Assembly (NCBI RefSeq): GCF_002078875.1
Contig: NC_034412.1
Span: forward strand, 26,997,877-27,061,876
DNA length: 64,000 nt
DNA from: Numida meleagris
Taxonomy: Eukaryota; Chordata; Aves; Galliformes; Numididae
Reading direction: 5' to 3'
Position numbers and translations under genes: made by a program. This document shows positions 10,534 to 23,275 of this stretch, piece by piece (the first letter of the stretch is position 1; the number at the start of each line of letters is the position of its first letter). The notes below the pieces were generated by a model. The model worked only from the letters and a program-made list of their open reading frames with translations, searched no databases and was not told the DNA's origin.

Positions 10534-10593
10534 GTCATTAATAAAGATACTAAAGAGTACAGGCCCCAGTACTGATCCTTGGAGTATACCACT
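10534..10593 (-). pseudogene. CR1 ORF2 reverse-transcriptase relic
   Basis: The minus strand reads SGILQGSVLGPVLFSIFIND without interruption. This corresponds to the conserved GVPQGSVLGPVLFNIFIND block of CR1-type LINE reverse transcriptases. The open match is only about 20 codons and similarity fades on both sides, so it is a remnant. It adjoins an antisense CR1 3' end, although this block normally lies much further upstream in CR1. It is therefore either a separate copy or the product of an internal deletion. Confidence 0.75.
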
Positions 10594-10600
10594 AGCATGT

Positions 10601-12780
10601 CTTGGATTGCTGGTGCCCTTCTTTATCGTCTCACAGAGAGTTACTTTGGTTGTTCACATCCTCATGAAGACTAGTAGCAGAGTGAGCTGTCCAAGGCTCA
10701 AGCCTCATCAGTCTTTTTGCAGTATCCAACCCCCAGCACACATCAAACCTTGACAACAGGTCAAGGCAGCAGGCAAGGACTCTTCTTCAGCATACTGTAC
10801 AGCACTAGAAATTGTGAACTTCTGTCACCACTTCTTTACTTGGTAAGACAGATCCTCCACCAGCACTCACCTCCCGCAGGCAAGGACCCCATCTCCCTTG
10901 TCCCAGCCTTGGCAAGAGAGCCCAAGCGTCCCTGCAGCCCCACACCTGAAGAGCTACACATATGCTGGGGGTCAAGGTCTCAAATATGCTGGGGAAATTT
11001 CTCCAGTGGCTGCTGTGGACTGTGCTGTGCAGCATGTCATCACCACTACTGAGCAGCACATACACTTTTCTTGGCATAGTTTCCGGCCTCCCTCTGTGTC
11101 CCCTTGCAAATGAACTGCGTCCTCACTGAGCTACTTCTGTTATGTGCAATGTTATATACAATAATCCATCACCAAACTAAATGAACTGCAAGTCTGAGCT
11201 AGCAAGTTCCTTGATATTATCTTTGTAACTCTGCAGAGGTATTTTTTTCTTGTCTTAATTACAGTGTCAGAATAACTCTTTTGTTAAGCATAAGAGAACT
11301 GCATAGTTTATTCAGTAATACATTGGGTCTGGAGAAGGAAAGACTGAGGGAAGGAATGGGTACACACAATCTTAAATATGGGCAGAATGCCTGGCTTTCA
11401 AGAATCTGATCAAAAAGAGAGAGGTGTATTAACCCGTTTCACATCCAGGGAGGTCTAACAAGAGACAGAGACAAATGAAAAAGATGACAAAAATATTAAT
11501 TTTTATTTTTCTAAGCTATTCTCACTTTTCTTAGGCCATACAGACTGACATTTTAGGGCCTAGAGAGATTCCTTTTACTGTAATTTGGGATGGAGTACCA
11601 AAGATCTCACTTCCAAGTGGAGAAAGGGGAATAGTTTTCAAAATGACTTTTTGCCATGGGCAACAAAAAGTATTTATACGCACTAATTAGCCGCCACTTT
11701 TAAATGAGTAATGTGAAGTCATCTGTCATTGTTCTCTGCACTTGTTTTTAAGCAACTGCCTAATAAATAGTATATAAACTTGTGTAAATAACTGGATAGC
11801 TTCCAGATGAGAAATCTTTCTTTCAAAAACAAAACAAAACAAAAACAAATTGACCTGGTTACCACCGAGGAACAGAGAGCTTTTGATTTTCAGATATGTT
11901 TAAGCTCCTTTATTCTGATTAATGCATCATGGCTCCAATTGTCTTTGCAGTAGATGGGAATTTAGACATTGGTTTTAATAGAAGCACTGTTGAACCCTGA
12001 GTGTTTCGAATATTCTGAAAAAATTTCATTCCTCACCATGAATATTGACCAAGTTGATGTCTTGGACAACATTTTTACACAGTCAGCAGTGTAATGACTC
12101 TGCAGTAAAATCAGCTGATGATCGCAAATCTAACCTAGTAGTATTTGATGCAGCATAGCTCGTGCTCCTACAGTTTGACAGGTTCAGTATTTGTGCCCCT
12201 CACAAAGTAATGAAAAGTGAGCCTCTAGATGTAGTTGTACACCTGAGCACAGGATAGAACTGTGACCTAAAGATGACCCTCATAACATAAGAAAGCACTG
12301 ATTGTACAGATTTTATGACCTTTGAGTTTGATGACTTTATATGAAGCTGCACTGACTTTTGTTTTTCTTCCTCCAAGATTCTCATAGCAACAAAAAACTT
12401 TACACCAATTACTTCATTGTTAAAAAGTAAGACTTTGGGCAATGGGAAGGATAAATAGTAATGAAAGCTATGAGTCCAGTATTCATGACAAATACTAAAA
12501 AAAATTATGAGGAACGACTTTGTATTTTGTAAATTCACTTTATCAACTCATTTGTACATGATAAGGAGAAACCTTCCTTCCATTGGTTGTCTTCATTGCA
12601 AAGATTTAAATACTGTACGCATTTTAATAGGTCACATTTTCACTATACATTGTGGTTAGACATTATGCATATAGAGTGAATTGAATGAACAAGTGAGAAA
12701 CCAATCTGAGGTAGGATTTTTGCTTTAACATCTGCAAGTAGTGCTAATCACTGATTTTCAGATTTTAAAAAGCAGGTGTG
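10601..12780. other. Unique stretch with a GC-richer block
   Basis: The block at about 10690-11110 is clearly less AT-rich than its surroundings and holds overlapping open frames on both strands (10717-11052 plus, 10805-11077 minus) without a recognisable domain. It may be an unrecognised repeat or a fragment of a transcribed unit. The rest (11150-12780) is AT-rich with nothing recognised. Confidence 0.45.
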
Positions 12781-12918
12781 GAAAGGTTGTGGAGTCTGCC
12801 TCCAAAGAGATTTTCATCAGCTGCCAGGACATGTTGCTTGGCAATTTCCTCTGAGTGGCAGAGCGGTTGGACAAGATGGCCTCTAGAGGTCTCTTCCAAC
12901 CTCAACCATTCTGTGAAA
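12781..12918 (+). mobile_element. CR1 LINE, 3' end fragment
   Basis: GTTGTGGAGTCTGCCTCC, then GGTTGGACAAGATGGCCTC and GGTCTCTTCCAACCTCAACC, ending ATTCTGTGA, follow the sense order of the CR1 3' UTR. The copy is short and 5'-truncated, with moderate divergence. Confidence 0.88.
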
Positions 12919-15584
12919 ATCTGTTAGTATAACACTGGTTTTCTTCTCCCTCCCTCCCAGCAATTAATAGCATCAAGCATGAACGCAAAGTTTACCTTCA
13001 CATCAGGTCATTCTGTCAGCCAGTTGAGAAGTTGAGCAGAGTTCTGAACTCATACAAGGGCTAACACAATCAGGAGGTAGTAACAGTGTTGCTCATCAAT
13101 TGTTCCATGTTTGCTAAAGTGTGGTCAAAATCTAGACCCATCAAGGCACTGTACATACAGTGGGCATCCTCTGTATTGTTCAAACAGTTTGCTTAGTGCA
13201 ATAAAATAAAATTAAGCAAAGCTGAGTTTGATATGAACTTGGCAACAAATAAGATGTTTCTCAATAGTTTATTAGCATGAAAAATAACAGTAATTCATCT
13301 TAGAAGTATGTAATGAGGGAAAACAACAAGAAAACATATAAAATCCATTTGTATATCAGCACAATACCAGTTAAATATAATAAAATAATCACAACTATCT
13401 AGACTCATATGCTAATTAGAATGATTTTCTGTGTCCCATTTGATTTAAGCTCTGGGTTACTTTTTCTACTGAAAAATACAGTTGGGCAAAGGGCAGATAA
13501 AGTTCTACATTTATCCATCCACCAGATTGGTCTTAGAGTGTTTTCACATGTGGTGGTCATTAGTCACCCAAGTTGAACATTTCATTGAGTTTTTAAGCAC
13601 CTAAATAAATGATTTAATTATTGAAGATGGAAAGCAGTTATCCTTCTTACTGGTAATAACTATCCTTTTGAGTAATATTACTGTTTTAGCATTTTACATG
13701 GGAACAGATACCGGAAGAAGTAGTCACTGAGGTATTGAATGCAGTGTTCCAGAGCTGTAGGCAGGCATTAAATACAGTTGTTTCTCCTATTTTTAGCATG
13801 AAACAGGTAGAAAAAGGTAACCTTTAACACAGGTTTGATTTTTTTTCCCCCCCACTTTCATCACTTACACAAAATCAGCATATTCTATTGTCATGGCTTC
13901 AGAAACCTAGGACCAGATGTTCTGTTGTTGAACTAATCAGCCTAGCTTAACCTTACTGACTTCAGAGGCATCAGTTGGAATTACAATAGTATTGCCTGAT
14001 GCATTGTTTTTGTCTGCAGTACAGCAAATAGGCAACATACCACAGTGCATGCTAAGGACTTTCCAGCACATTATGATACTTACAGTTCCACTTGCAGTTG
14101 GAGAAATATTAAAATGGGCCAAAAGTCTTTGAAGAGCCTCTCCTAGCTAGTACCATTAAGTATGTTGTTTGTAGTTTTCTGTATCATCTGCCACACTTTA
14201 GCACTGAAAACTTCATTAAAGTGTTTTGCTGCCTACGGAAAGAACTGTCAGTCTGTTTTATTTGATAGTTAACTAAAGTGTACAGTTTTCCTTTCTTTTC
14301 TTTCATGGCCAATTAATTTTCCTTATAAACTCAATCAATTCTGTAACAACTAACCAATGTTTCTCCATTAGATCAAGAGTTAGAAGGTGTTCCCAACCCA
14401 TGTCACTGTGAACTCTGCTAATAAAATGTTCTTTCTTAGCTCCGATGAGGACCAGTGAGCTGTTCATTTAAAGTAAATCAAAGTTAAGTGATTTTGCATG
14501 CAAACTATGGAGCATATATGTTCAAATGTAACTGCCAGCTTTTTGAGAATAGCTGTGTGGTGCATGGCAGAGCACCACATGATACTATCTGCTGCCAAAC
14601 TGGCTCTGTGGACTGCACTTCATCACACCAAGGCTTCTGTAAGCCCTTTCCAAGATTGACGGATTGATGTAATGCAAGGACCTGTGCTGTACATCAGTCT
14701 TCATCAGAAGGTTAGAAAGCAGGATGAATAAAGCTGATGCCCCAAGAAAATGGTGCAAGTTTCACTGTGCTGGTAATGGGGGAAGTTCCTCAAAAGAGAA
14801 AAAATCTGACCACATTTCTTGTTAATATTCAAAATACAGAAGGCTTTTAACTCAAGGATTGGTGATAGCTACCAGATAATTACAGTCCCATATCTAGGGA
14901 CAAAATAGGAGCTGTTACCTGGAGAGGAGTTGCACCTCTTCTCTCTCCAAGGTGGTAACTTCTCTAAAGAAATGAAGGAACATAGAGCTGAGGTTCTTAT
15001 GCAGGAGAGATAGATGTGAATTTTCTTGGAAAGCATGCTGTGGTTTTTGTTTGTTCTGTAAAATGTCTAGTCATCAAAGCCCAAGAACTTCCATATGAAC
15101 TTTTGTATCATGCTTGAGTGGAACAGGATTAGTGAATTGAGGAGAGAGGACTAGGGGCTCAGACTAGCCTATTGCTTAATGCTCTGACACATAACATTTA
15201 TTTGATAGGTGAGAGAATCACACTTGGAATGCCTTACAACATAAGCTTAAACCCAATACATTTGTTTCAAGTAATGCTTCTATTAGGCTTCTGACTATCA
15301 CAGAGTAAAATTTGCTCATTCATCTTTGTGTGATATTTTCAACATTCTGTAATTCAATGTGATGAAATCCTCAAGTTTCTTGTCTTGAACTTTCAGCTTT
15401 CCCACATCAGGTGGAACAGCTGTACTCTTACTGACCTCTCTTCCTATTCTCCCTTTTTTCAAATTATCATGAAGAATTGAAGTAATTTTAAATCATGGAA
15501 GTGATTTATGAACTTGCTCTAGCAGGCATGATTTTTCTCTCTTTCTTCTCTCTTCTTTTTACTTCTATAGATTAACTTATCTTT
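12919..15584. other. Unique AT-rich noncoding stretch
   Basis: No repeat family, RNA gene or convincing open frame is recognised. Confidence 0.5.
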
Positions 15585-16050
15585 TAGGGCCACAAAGATG
15601 ATCAGAGGGCTGGAGCACATCTCCTACAAAGACAGGCTGAAAAAGCTGGGATTCTGGGCTTCAGTCTGGACAAGAGAAGGCTGTGGAGAGACCACATTAT
15701 GGCCTTCTAATATTTATAGGGAGATTAATAAACATAACGGAAGTCAACTTTTCATATCAGTAGGTGGCAACAGGTCAAAGAGGAATGGTTTTAAACTAAA
15801 TGAGAGAAGATTTAGACTGGATGTCAGGGGGAAGTCTTTCACTGAGAGAATGGTGAGGAGCAGGAACAAGTTGTCCTGAGAGATTGTGGATGCCCCATCC
15901 CTGGAGGGGTTTGAGGCCAGCTGGATGGGGCCCTGGAAAACCTCACCTAGTACGTGATCTAGCAGCTGGCAGCCCTGCCTGCGGCAGGGAGGTTGAAACC
16001 TGATGATATTTGGAGTCCCTTCTAATCCAAGCCATTCTATGATCTTTTGA
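15585..16050 (+). mobile_element. CR1 LINE, 3' part with ORF2 tail relic
   Basis: The sequence begins GGCCACAAAGATGATCAGAG and covers the end of ORF2 and the 3' UTR. It passes GAGAAGGCTGTGGAGAGACC, GTTTTAAACTAAATGAGAG, GATTGTGGATGCCCCATCCC and CTGCCTGCGGCAGGG, and ends GCCATTCTATGATC. The frame at 15598-15879 (MIRGLEHISYKDRLKKLGF at the start) matches the distal ORF2 tail seen in the antisense copy at 51440-51790, but with much divergence. The element is 5'-truncated and inactive. Confidence 0.93.
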
Positions 16051-16240
16051 TATATAAAACAGGACTTTGCCTTTGAATCTCTGTTCAGAATATTTATCTA
16101 AGAATTACCTAGCTGCATAAAAAAAAGGGGATGGAGACATCAGTGGAATCTCTTTAAATTAATCAAAGTTTACATATTTACTGACCTAGAGCTGGGATCT
16201 GAACAAAGGGATTTGATAACATCTAGCAGGTGAATTTTGT
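16051..16240. other. Short unique spacer between CR1 and an LTR
   Basis: AT-rich bases with nothing recognised between the CR1 3' end and the target duplication of the next LTR. Confidence 0.6.
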
Positions 16241-16245
16241 ATATA
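16241..16245. repeat. Target-site duplication, left copy (ATATA)
   Basis: ATATA directly precedes TGTCAACGG. The same five bases follow GGACA at 16775-16779. The sequence is low in complexity, so it is weaker evidence than the GTAGGC pair. Confidence 0.7.
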
Positions 16246-16774
16246 TGTCAACGGTTTACAGACGTTCAGCCCAGTTCCATGATGAAGGGGATGGGGGACC
16301 CACGGGCCCACGCCCCGGGAAAAGGGAAAAGGGGAAAAGGGTAAGGAGATGGCCCTGAGAGCAAAGAACAGCGGCAACAATCTGAGGAGAAACAAACTAG
16401 TTTACTAAATAAAATATCGGAATGCAAAACAACACACTATAATACAATATAATTACAATTTAAACTGATAAATCCAATACAGAGAGAGAGAATGTCCCAA
16501 AATCAAGGTAGGCCTTACTCTACTACCGACGATAAGACGGCTGGAGAGCGAGGTGCTGCCAAGACAAGAGATGGCAGGAAAAAGGATGAGGTCTCGTGAT
16601 CTGCAAGTTTTTATACTGCAAGCTTTTATCTTTTTCCTCTGGCTGGAAAATGGTAACAGAGGAGAAAAGTACCGTGGGGAATGTAATAGTCCTTCTCTTC
16701 TGAGAACCAGGTACATTCACTACATGATGTTATGATGTGGAGTACCAATAACCGAAAATCATAAAACCAGGACA
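16246..16774 (-). mobile_element. Solo LTR, endogenous retrovirus (ERV-L or ERV-K type not resolved)
   Basis: A 529-bp element with TGTC...GACA ends and a 5-bp flanking duplication. In the sense direction (minus strand) it starts TGTCCTGGTTTTATG, a common opening for avian ERV LTRs. A TATA box follows (TATAAAAA, plus 16608-16615), then a pyrimidine-rich middle (CATTCTCTCTCTCTG) and a GC-rich end with CCCGGGGCGTGGGCCCG before CCGTTGACA. The frames at 16186-16395, 16453-16716, 16523-16720 and 16553-16735 fall within or overlap this LTR and are not genes. No internal retroviral sequence flanks it, hence solo. The 5-bp duplication favours an ERV-L-like integrase. I did not find an obvious AATAAA. 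Confidence 0.8.
16608..16615 (-). promoter_or_regulatory. LTR TATA box
   Basis: TTTTTATA on the plus strand reads TATAAAAA on the minus strand, within GCAGTATAAAAACTTGC. Confidence 0.65.
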
Positions 16775-16779
16775 ATATA
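16775..16779. repeat. Target-site duplication, right copy (ATATA)
   Basis: Identical to 16241-16245 and flush with the GGACA end of the LTR. Confidence 0.7.
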
Positions 16780-19455
16780 CAAGTTTCAGTGGTGGTAAAA
16801 TTGCCAAGGATTAGTCCAACTTTCAGATAAGAAGGAAGTTTCTGCTGATATTGAGACAGTTCACACATGGAAATCAAGTCCTGAGCTTATTGCAGAATGG
16901 TTAAAGTTAGAGGATTAGTACCTCAATCATATACAGTAAGTATAAATTTCTCCATGTATGTTTTATACATTCTTATTTCTGATAAGATTCAGTAATGGAC
17001 ACACCTTAATTTGCACAGTTCTCCCATGAAAATTCATGCAGACTCTGTTCACAAAAATATTTCGAGAAGAGCTTTTATGCATGTGAGTAATTTTACTGGA
17101 GCATGAACTGTCTTATTTATGTGCAAAAAAGGGGGTATTCATGCTGAAATTTCCTAGCTAGCTCCACTGTATAAACAGGCTTTGTCTATCGGCATGTTAG
17201 AAATTGTCAGAAAGAGACAAAGAGCATTTTAAAAGATAACAAATTGTTGTGAACTAACAGGAGCAGAAAAGTTGGAATTAGGGAATCACTGGTCCATAAT
17301 AGCAATGAAGAATCACTAAAAGAGCTGTTTTGTGCTTCTATGGACTGTTTGAGGAAAGCAATACTATTCTGAAACATTTGGTTGGTAAGCTGCAACTTGA
17401 TTGCCAAGACGACAATGGAGCAAGTAATCCTGGATAGCCTTTCTCTGCTTTTCTTAGTTCAGTCGCAGTCCTTTTAACCAATTAACTATAATGCCGAAAA
17501 ATATCACTGTTCTACAGGGCTAGTGCTTTTTCAGATGAATGTTAACATTTACTAAGTGATCAATAAATGTTCACTTAAACATTTAAGCTTGCAAATACCT
17601 GAACCTACAACATGTGCAATACCTCACTTAGAATGAAGGTTTTCTTGAAGTGAATACTGGAGTGTTGTACATTTATTGTCAATTATTATATTCTCATTCT
17701 GGTGCAATTTGAACATGTGGGAAAATGAATTATGAATAGGCTTACATTTCCCAGAGACTCTTCACACATAGCTAGACCTAGGTCAAGTAAATATTTTGAC
17801 AATTAGAACACATGAGCCCACTTCCAAAGGCTTCCAGGCTCCAGATAATTTACATAGTTTACGCAGCTTACAACAAAAATTAACGCAAATTTATATAACA
17901 TTTCTTTGTAAAACTTACACTTCTTTACAGCTGAAGTGAGAGTTTGAGGGGAGTTTGGCAGGGTTCAGCTAAAATCAGCAACGAGAGTAAAAAGAACTGA
18001 GACATCAACACAAAGGCAAGAAAGTCCAGTTCAGCAGAAGAACTGCCTGCCTAGAGGAGGCAGCAGTCATGTAGTCTACTGATAGTCAGCAGAAGTCAAA
18101 AGGCAGCTGAGACAGCAAGTCACATCTCAAGGAGGAAAAAAAAAAAATGAGGAAAATAACCAATCTGAAAAACTCAAGACCTCACTGACCTAATGAAAAC
18201 ACTTCTCTGGAGTAGTTTTGATAAGACTGTGGAATAACATAATTAAAGGAGAAAGATCTTGTGAGACAAACCTACCATGGAAGATGCCATAAAATCACAT
18301 GGGTTCAGAGGCTGCTGCTCATCTCTTTTCCTTTGAGTTGTGCAATCCGTGTATCTTAAGAGTGGGCTCAGACTCAGCATTTCATTAAATATGGTGCTGA
18401 CCTGATTCAGTTACTAAAAATGCCAGTGCATATTCCTTTTGCCAGACACATCTACAGCTACATTACCTAATTTAGCAATGCAAAGCATATATCCAGCTGA
18501 ACTGCTGTGAAATATTACTGTTTCTGCTCCTTTACAGTTTCTGCTACATTTTCTTTGGTATATCTGTAGAATCAATGTTTTTTGGAGGGCTAACTCTGGA
18601 AAGTCCAATTGTCTAGCTACTTGTTAGCAAGAATTGGGAACAGAAACCTCATCTTCAGGTTTCTGCACTTCACAGAAATGTGCAGTAACATTTCTAATAG
18701 CTATGATCCCTTAAAGTTCATGAAATACCTACGTAAATATGGTTATAAATCGATTTCATACTTCAGGATCCCTGTTATATCATGCTTCTTTTGTGCCTTT
18801 ATCAGTTTTTCTTGCTGCAAATTACAATTTGTTCTACTGTCTATTGCAGGTTTGCTAAATTGAGAATCTGCTTTCCCCTGCTAAACATAATTTCGATGGC
18901 AATTTACTGTGCTGTAGAGGTGATGCCCTTAAGTTTAGCAGAGCTGAACCCATTCAGCCTCTGTATCCTTTCAAATAACATTTAACTGACTTAATTTCTG
19001 TGTTCATCAAACTGTTCTAACACATACCTGTTATGTTAAATATAGAAATACAGTCTCCAGAAAAGGAAGTTTAAACTGTTTGTAGGAGATGCTGTCTCTT
19101 TTCTACATTGAACTGTGAACCACCACCAAACAATAACTTCCGGAATTTAATGTCCTGTAAATACAAGTTTAATGTACACTAAAACTATACCATTTTAATA
19201 TTACAAATGTACACATGTACACTTATACCAATATGTGAGGTTCTCTAAACATCCCATCTCAAATAAATGTGAATAGTAATGCAACATTAAACTGCTTTAG
19301 ACATTATCTGTAACTGTAGAACAATTCTGTATCATAGCTTCAGGCTCTTCCCTTGTCTTTTGAATTAAGCCAGCTGGTAAATGCTTAGCATATTTATTTG
19401 CTTAGCACTTACAACTTGTGGTCAGCTTCATTTCATTGGTCCTGAAGTGACCGAT
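16780..19455. other. Unique AT-rich noncoding stretch
   Basis: Only an A12 tract near 18138-18149 stands out. Open frames at 17207-17407, 18414-18608 and 18609-18863 show no domain. Confidence 0.5.
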
Positions 19456-19523
19456 CAGTTGCACTAGATTATTTTTGAAAGTCCCTTCTAACTGAAATAT
19501 TCAATGGAATTCTGAAATATTCG
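19456..19523 (+). mobile_element. Ancient CR1 3' end
   Basis: GTTGCACTAGATTATTTTTG, AAAGTCCCTTCTAACTGAAA and a terminal ATTCAATGGAATTCTG follow the sense CR1 ending (GACTAGATGATCTTTGAAGG, TCCCTTCCAACT, ATTCTATGATTCTATG). Divergence is high, so the boundaries are approximate. Confidence 0.65.
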
Positions 19524-20804
19524 ATTTTTAGTTCAAGATCTTGTTATTCCTCTGCATGAACTATTTTTCCCTCTCAGAAGTGTTTTTGATGGGTCTTGTT
19601 TTTTCCCCTGAAAAGTTCACATCTTCATTTTCTGGTCTCATATTTACTCAGGTATCTATACCCTATATATAATTCAGAAATATTCCCCCAGTGCTTAGAG
19701 ACTCAAGCTTCTGTCCCTGCCTTCAGCTTTTAAAGATTCAGGCTATCTCTAAAAATCCTCTTCAGACATTTGAATGCTTGTTCTTGTAATACAGAACAAT
19801 GATGTGCTTGTTAAATTTCAAAATATAGCAAAAATTTTACAATTTTGCAATTTTTAAATTCATGGCATCTAAATGCAGTTGTTGGATGTTTGAATCAATG
19901 CATGTTTCTATAGCTAGTTTTTTTTTTCCATTACAGCTTCTTGCTTTTCTGTGAAGTTTAATGCCTTATTTTGTCTTTGCATTTTTCAAGTTACTCCGTG
20001 TGATAATCTGCTGATCCAGAGGTAACTGCATCTTGCTTTTCTTCTGGAACTTTTGACTTGTTCTTACTGCTTTTCCTGATTTAGGTTTCTATCTTGAAGC
20101 TGTCATTCCATTAGCTATATATCTATGATTCCAATCACTATTTGATCTCTTCTAATGGAATCAGTCAGTATGCCATAATTACACGGCTGACTTGCTAAGT
20201 GACTGTCAGTCAAATATTCCTCAAATTTAGAGAAATGAAAGAAATTCTGTTCTTTCAGAAATGCGTGTGATGACAATGACATCCTTCAAAAGTTTCACTT
20301 TTCTTAGAAGTACCATATTTTTCCTACAAATAGTCGCTTCAGTCTCTTTTAGTGCCTTACTAATAAGTAGTGGAGAACTTCAGGTACTGCTATATTGAAC
20401 ACCAGCTAGCTTTTGTGACTGCTTTTCAGTACAGCTGATTATGTGTGGATTCAAAAGCTTGTCTGAATCTTCTCTAAGACCCTTCAGCATTGCTAGAGAG
20501 CTTTAGATACTTCTAACTTCCAGTAGCACTCTTTTCTCTGTCCTTACGTCTTTAAAACTGACAGTTTCAAGAGCTCACTTTGATTTGGAGCAATTTTCTG
20601 TAAAAAGCCTAGTTTTAGAGCAGTCACTATGAGGTCAGAAACACTGCTTATGTTCGAGGTAAGTTTCTTTGTTTATGTAACAAATAAGCAACATACCAAA
20701 TGCTTTCACAAAAACTGCTGAGTAGGGAAATAAAACTGACTTCTTGCCAGTGCAAGTATTAAGTGCTGAACCTCAGCTCCGATCAGACTTACATTCCAGA
20801 CACT

Positions 20805-20826
20805 TCCCCCCCCCACACACCCCCCA
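20805..20826. repeat. C-rich / CA simple tract
   Basis: CCCCCCCCC followed by ACACAC and CCCCCC. Confidence 0.85.
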
Positions 20827-23267
20827 TCAGTCCTGCTTCTTTGCCTCATATAAGGAAGCTTAGACATCAAAGAGATAAGTTGGTTGGTTGTAGGACTGTG
20901 TGAAGAAGTGTGCCAGCTGCATTGCTGTGAAGGAGCCTCCCTGCAGCACCTGGATGCAATGCAGAAATCTTGCCATCACCACTATTCAGCTGGAGTGTGC
21001 TCTGTCCCCAGATGCAGTACACACTGCTGACAGAGATGGACAAAATTTATTTCATGTATATTCATTTAGCATTAAACGTTCAAAGTTTTAAAAGGCAATT
21101 ATAATGTAATTAAATTAATTCAATGTACGGTAATCTAAATCTCATCTGTAAGAGCTTATCTTTTCTAATTTGCTATTCTAAAAGGATGATACCCATGCTA
21201 TCAATACCAAAAATGACAGAAATGTTAACAGCACTTAATATTAGCTGTGCCTTAAATGATTATCTGCAGTATGTGTCAGGACAACCAGATTAACTCTAAC
21301 ATTAAAATGTTAAATAATTCTGAAGTATTTTAACTTCTGGATAACAGTTAAGATTATATTTTGTTTTATGCTTAAATGTATCAGTATCAACCCCAAGTGC
21401 TCACATTTAAACCCTGATCATTTGAACACTTGCACTCAATTTCTTGTTTTATATTTAGCATCATTTAAAAAGCATGCAAGATTTGTTAGGGAAGGAAATC
21501 TGGGCCAGATTTGTGACTTTATTAGCCTACTGAAGATTGATGTTAGCTGTTGACAAATACGTCTTCATTATATGTGCAATTTAAGACTTTTTAAAATGCT
21601 AGTAAATATGACAGCTACCCTTCATCCTGATAAAATGGTAGAGACAATGAACACCGGCAGATACAGGACTATCTACTGACTTGTATTCAGAATTTCTACT
21701 AAGTTATGATTTTTGACTCTTTAATAAAAAGTATCTGTCTTGGTACAGTAATTATTAACTGGGAATATCATCTCTAAATGGGGAGAACATAGCAGATGCC
21801 TCCAAAGAGGATCTCATAAGGCTTAAAAAGAGAACCCATCTCTCCAATTAGGGCACATGTTGTTTTGATACCCTGTAGATCTTGATTACATTCCCATGCA
21901 TGCTTTGCAGAAAGCACACAAACCCCAGAAACTGCAGTCATCCCAGACACGCCTGAAGTACCACCAGTTCTTCACAGAATTTCAGTACATCCCTACCCAC
22001 CCTTCAGATTAAACACCAACCTGTCAACCAGAATGCTTCGTGCAAGTGCAGTAAGTGAATTACAGATATGGAGGCAACTTCACCTAGTACAGAGGTAGTC
22101 AGTATATTTAGATGACTAAAACTAAGCGGTAGTCTTTTTTTTGCTGGGGGTTTTCTTAGACTTGATTCTGAGTGCAGGTATTTGGGTGAGTTTGAGAGGA
22201 ATAGAAAACTTACCCACAAAGACTGAGGCAGAACAGAAATTCTGGAGGGATTTTAGAAAAGCTGTGGGTTTTGGAAGTTGGTTTTCAAAAAACTAGCAGC
22301 AATAAAACTATGCTGAACATTCATAAATAAGTTCTAATAAATGCAGAATTATATTCTGTACCTTGTAACAGGAAGTCACCAAATGCGTACAATAGAAGAC
22401 AGAGCCTAAAAATATTAAATAGCACATACTTAAATGTACATAAGCTTTATGTTACTATATCTGAAGCCTAATCTGTGTGTTAAACATGAGTTTTATCCAT
22501 TATTGCTCTTAAATCATGTGAGAAGATGATATCCAAGACTCAATTGACTGATGTTAAATTTTGTATTGGAAAGGTAAGTGAGGGAAAACGTACAAGAGAT
22601 CTGGCTTTGTCAGCTGGAAGAGTGACTAGTATATACAAGTTTTGAGAATTTTGAAGATACTCTTCATTCAAGGGCCCAGGACAGGAGAAAAGGAGTTTTT
22701 AAGCCATAAAAAAATAAAGGGATGGTCCAATGAATAGTCTAAAGTAAGACTTACGTGATTGCTACATAAAATGGGATTTCCAGTAACTCTTTGTGTACCT
22801 TTAGAGCCATTAGCCTTGGCAGAGTCAGCTTCATTATCTCCAAACTGTTCTTTCCCTCTCACATATAGGTTGTTTATTACATTGCTAGACTGCTCATATA
22901 ACATCCTCTATGACAAGAGAGTTCTGTCTAAATTTCTTTACAGGTTGATATCAGCATTAAAAATGAACTTCATCCACTTGCACAGCAAAAGAAGACAATG
23001 ACAATACCTTCTACTGGGATACAACTATATAGAAGACAACAAAGTAGAAAAATTGGCTCACCTCTTCCAACAACCAGTGACAGCTCAAGAGGAGTACAAT
23101 CTCTATCCAGCCAAATGCCGCTCCCTCCACTGCTAACCCTTAAATGAAGGTGAGGAGGGATGGCTCCAGGCTCCACCACTTCCAGTCACTCAGGTGCATT
23201 GTTTGTACCTGAGCAACCTGGGTTAGCCATGCATTCTCACCCAATGCTCAACAATTCGTTCAGGCCA

Positions 23268-23275
23268 TGACGTCA
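23268..23275. promoter_or_regulatory. Perfect CRE palindrome TGACGTCA
   Basis: The 8-bp cAMP-response-element consensus occurs about 25 bases after a CCCAATG box, at the edge of the GC-richer block 23040-23280. The motif is real; any function is speculative. Confidence 0.35.

Noticed and set aside
16453..16877. Overlapping 60-87-codon frames on both strands
   Set aside because: They lie in or across the 3' boundary of the solo LTR 16246-16774 and overlap one another in different frames; none resembles a retroviral protein.
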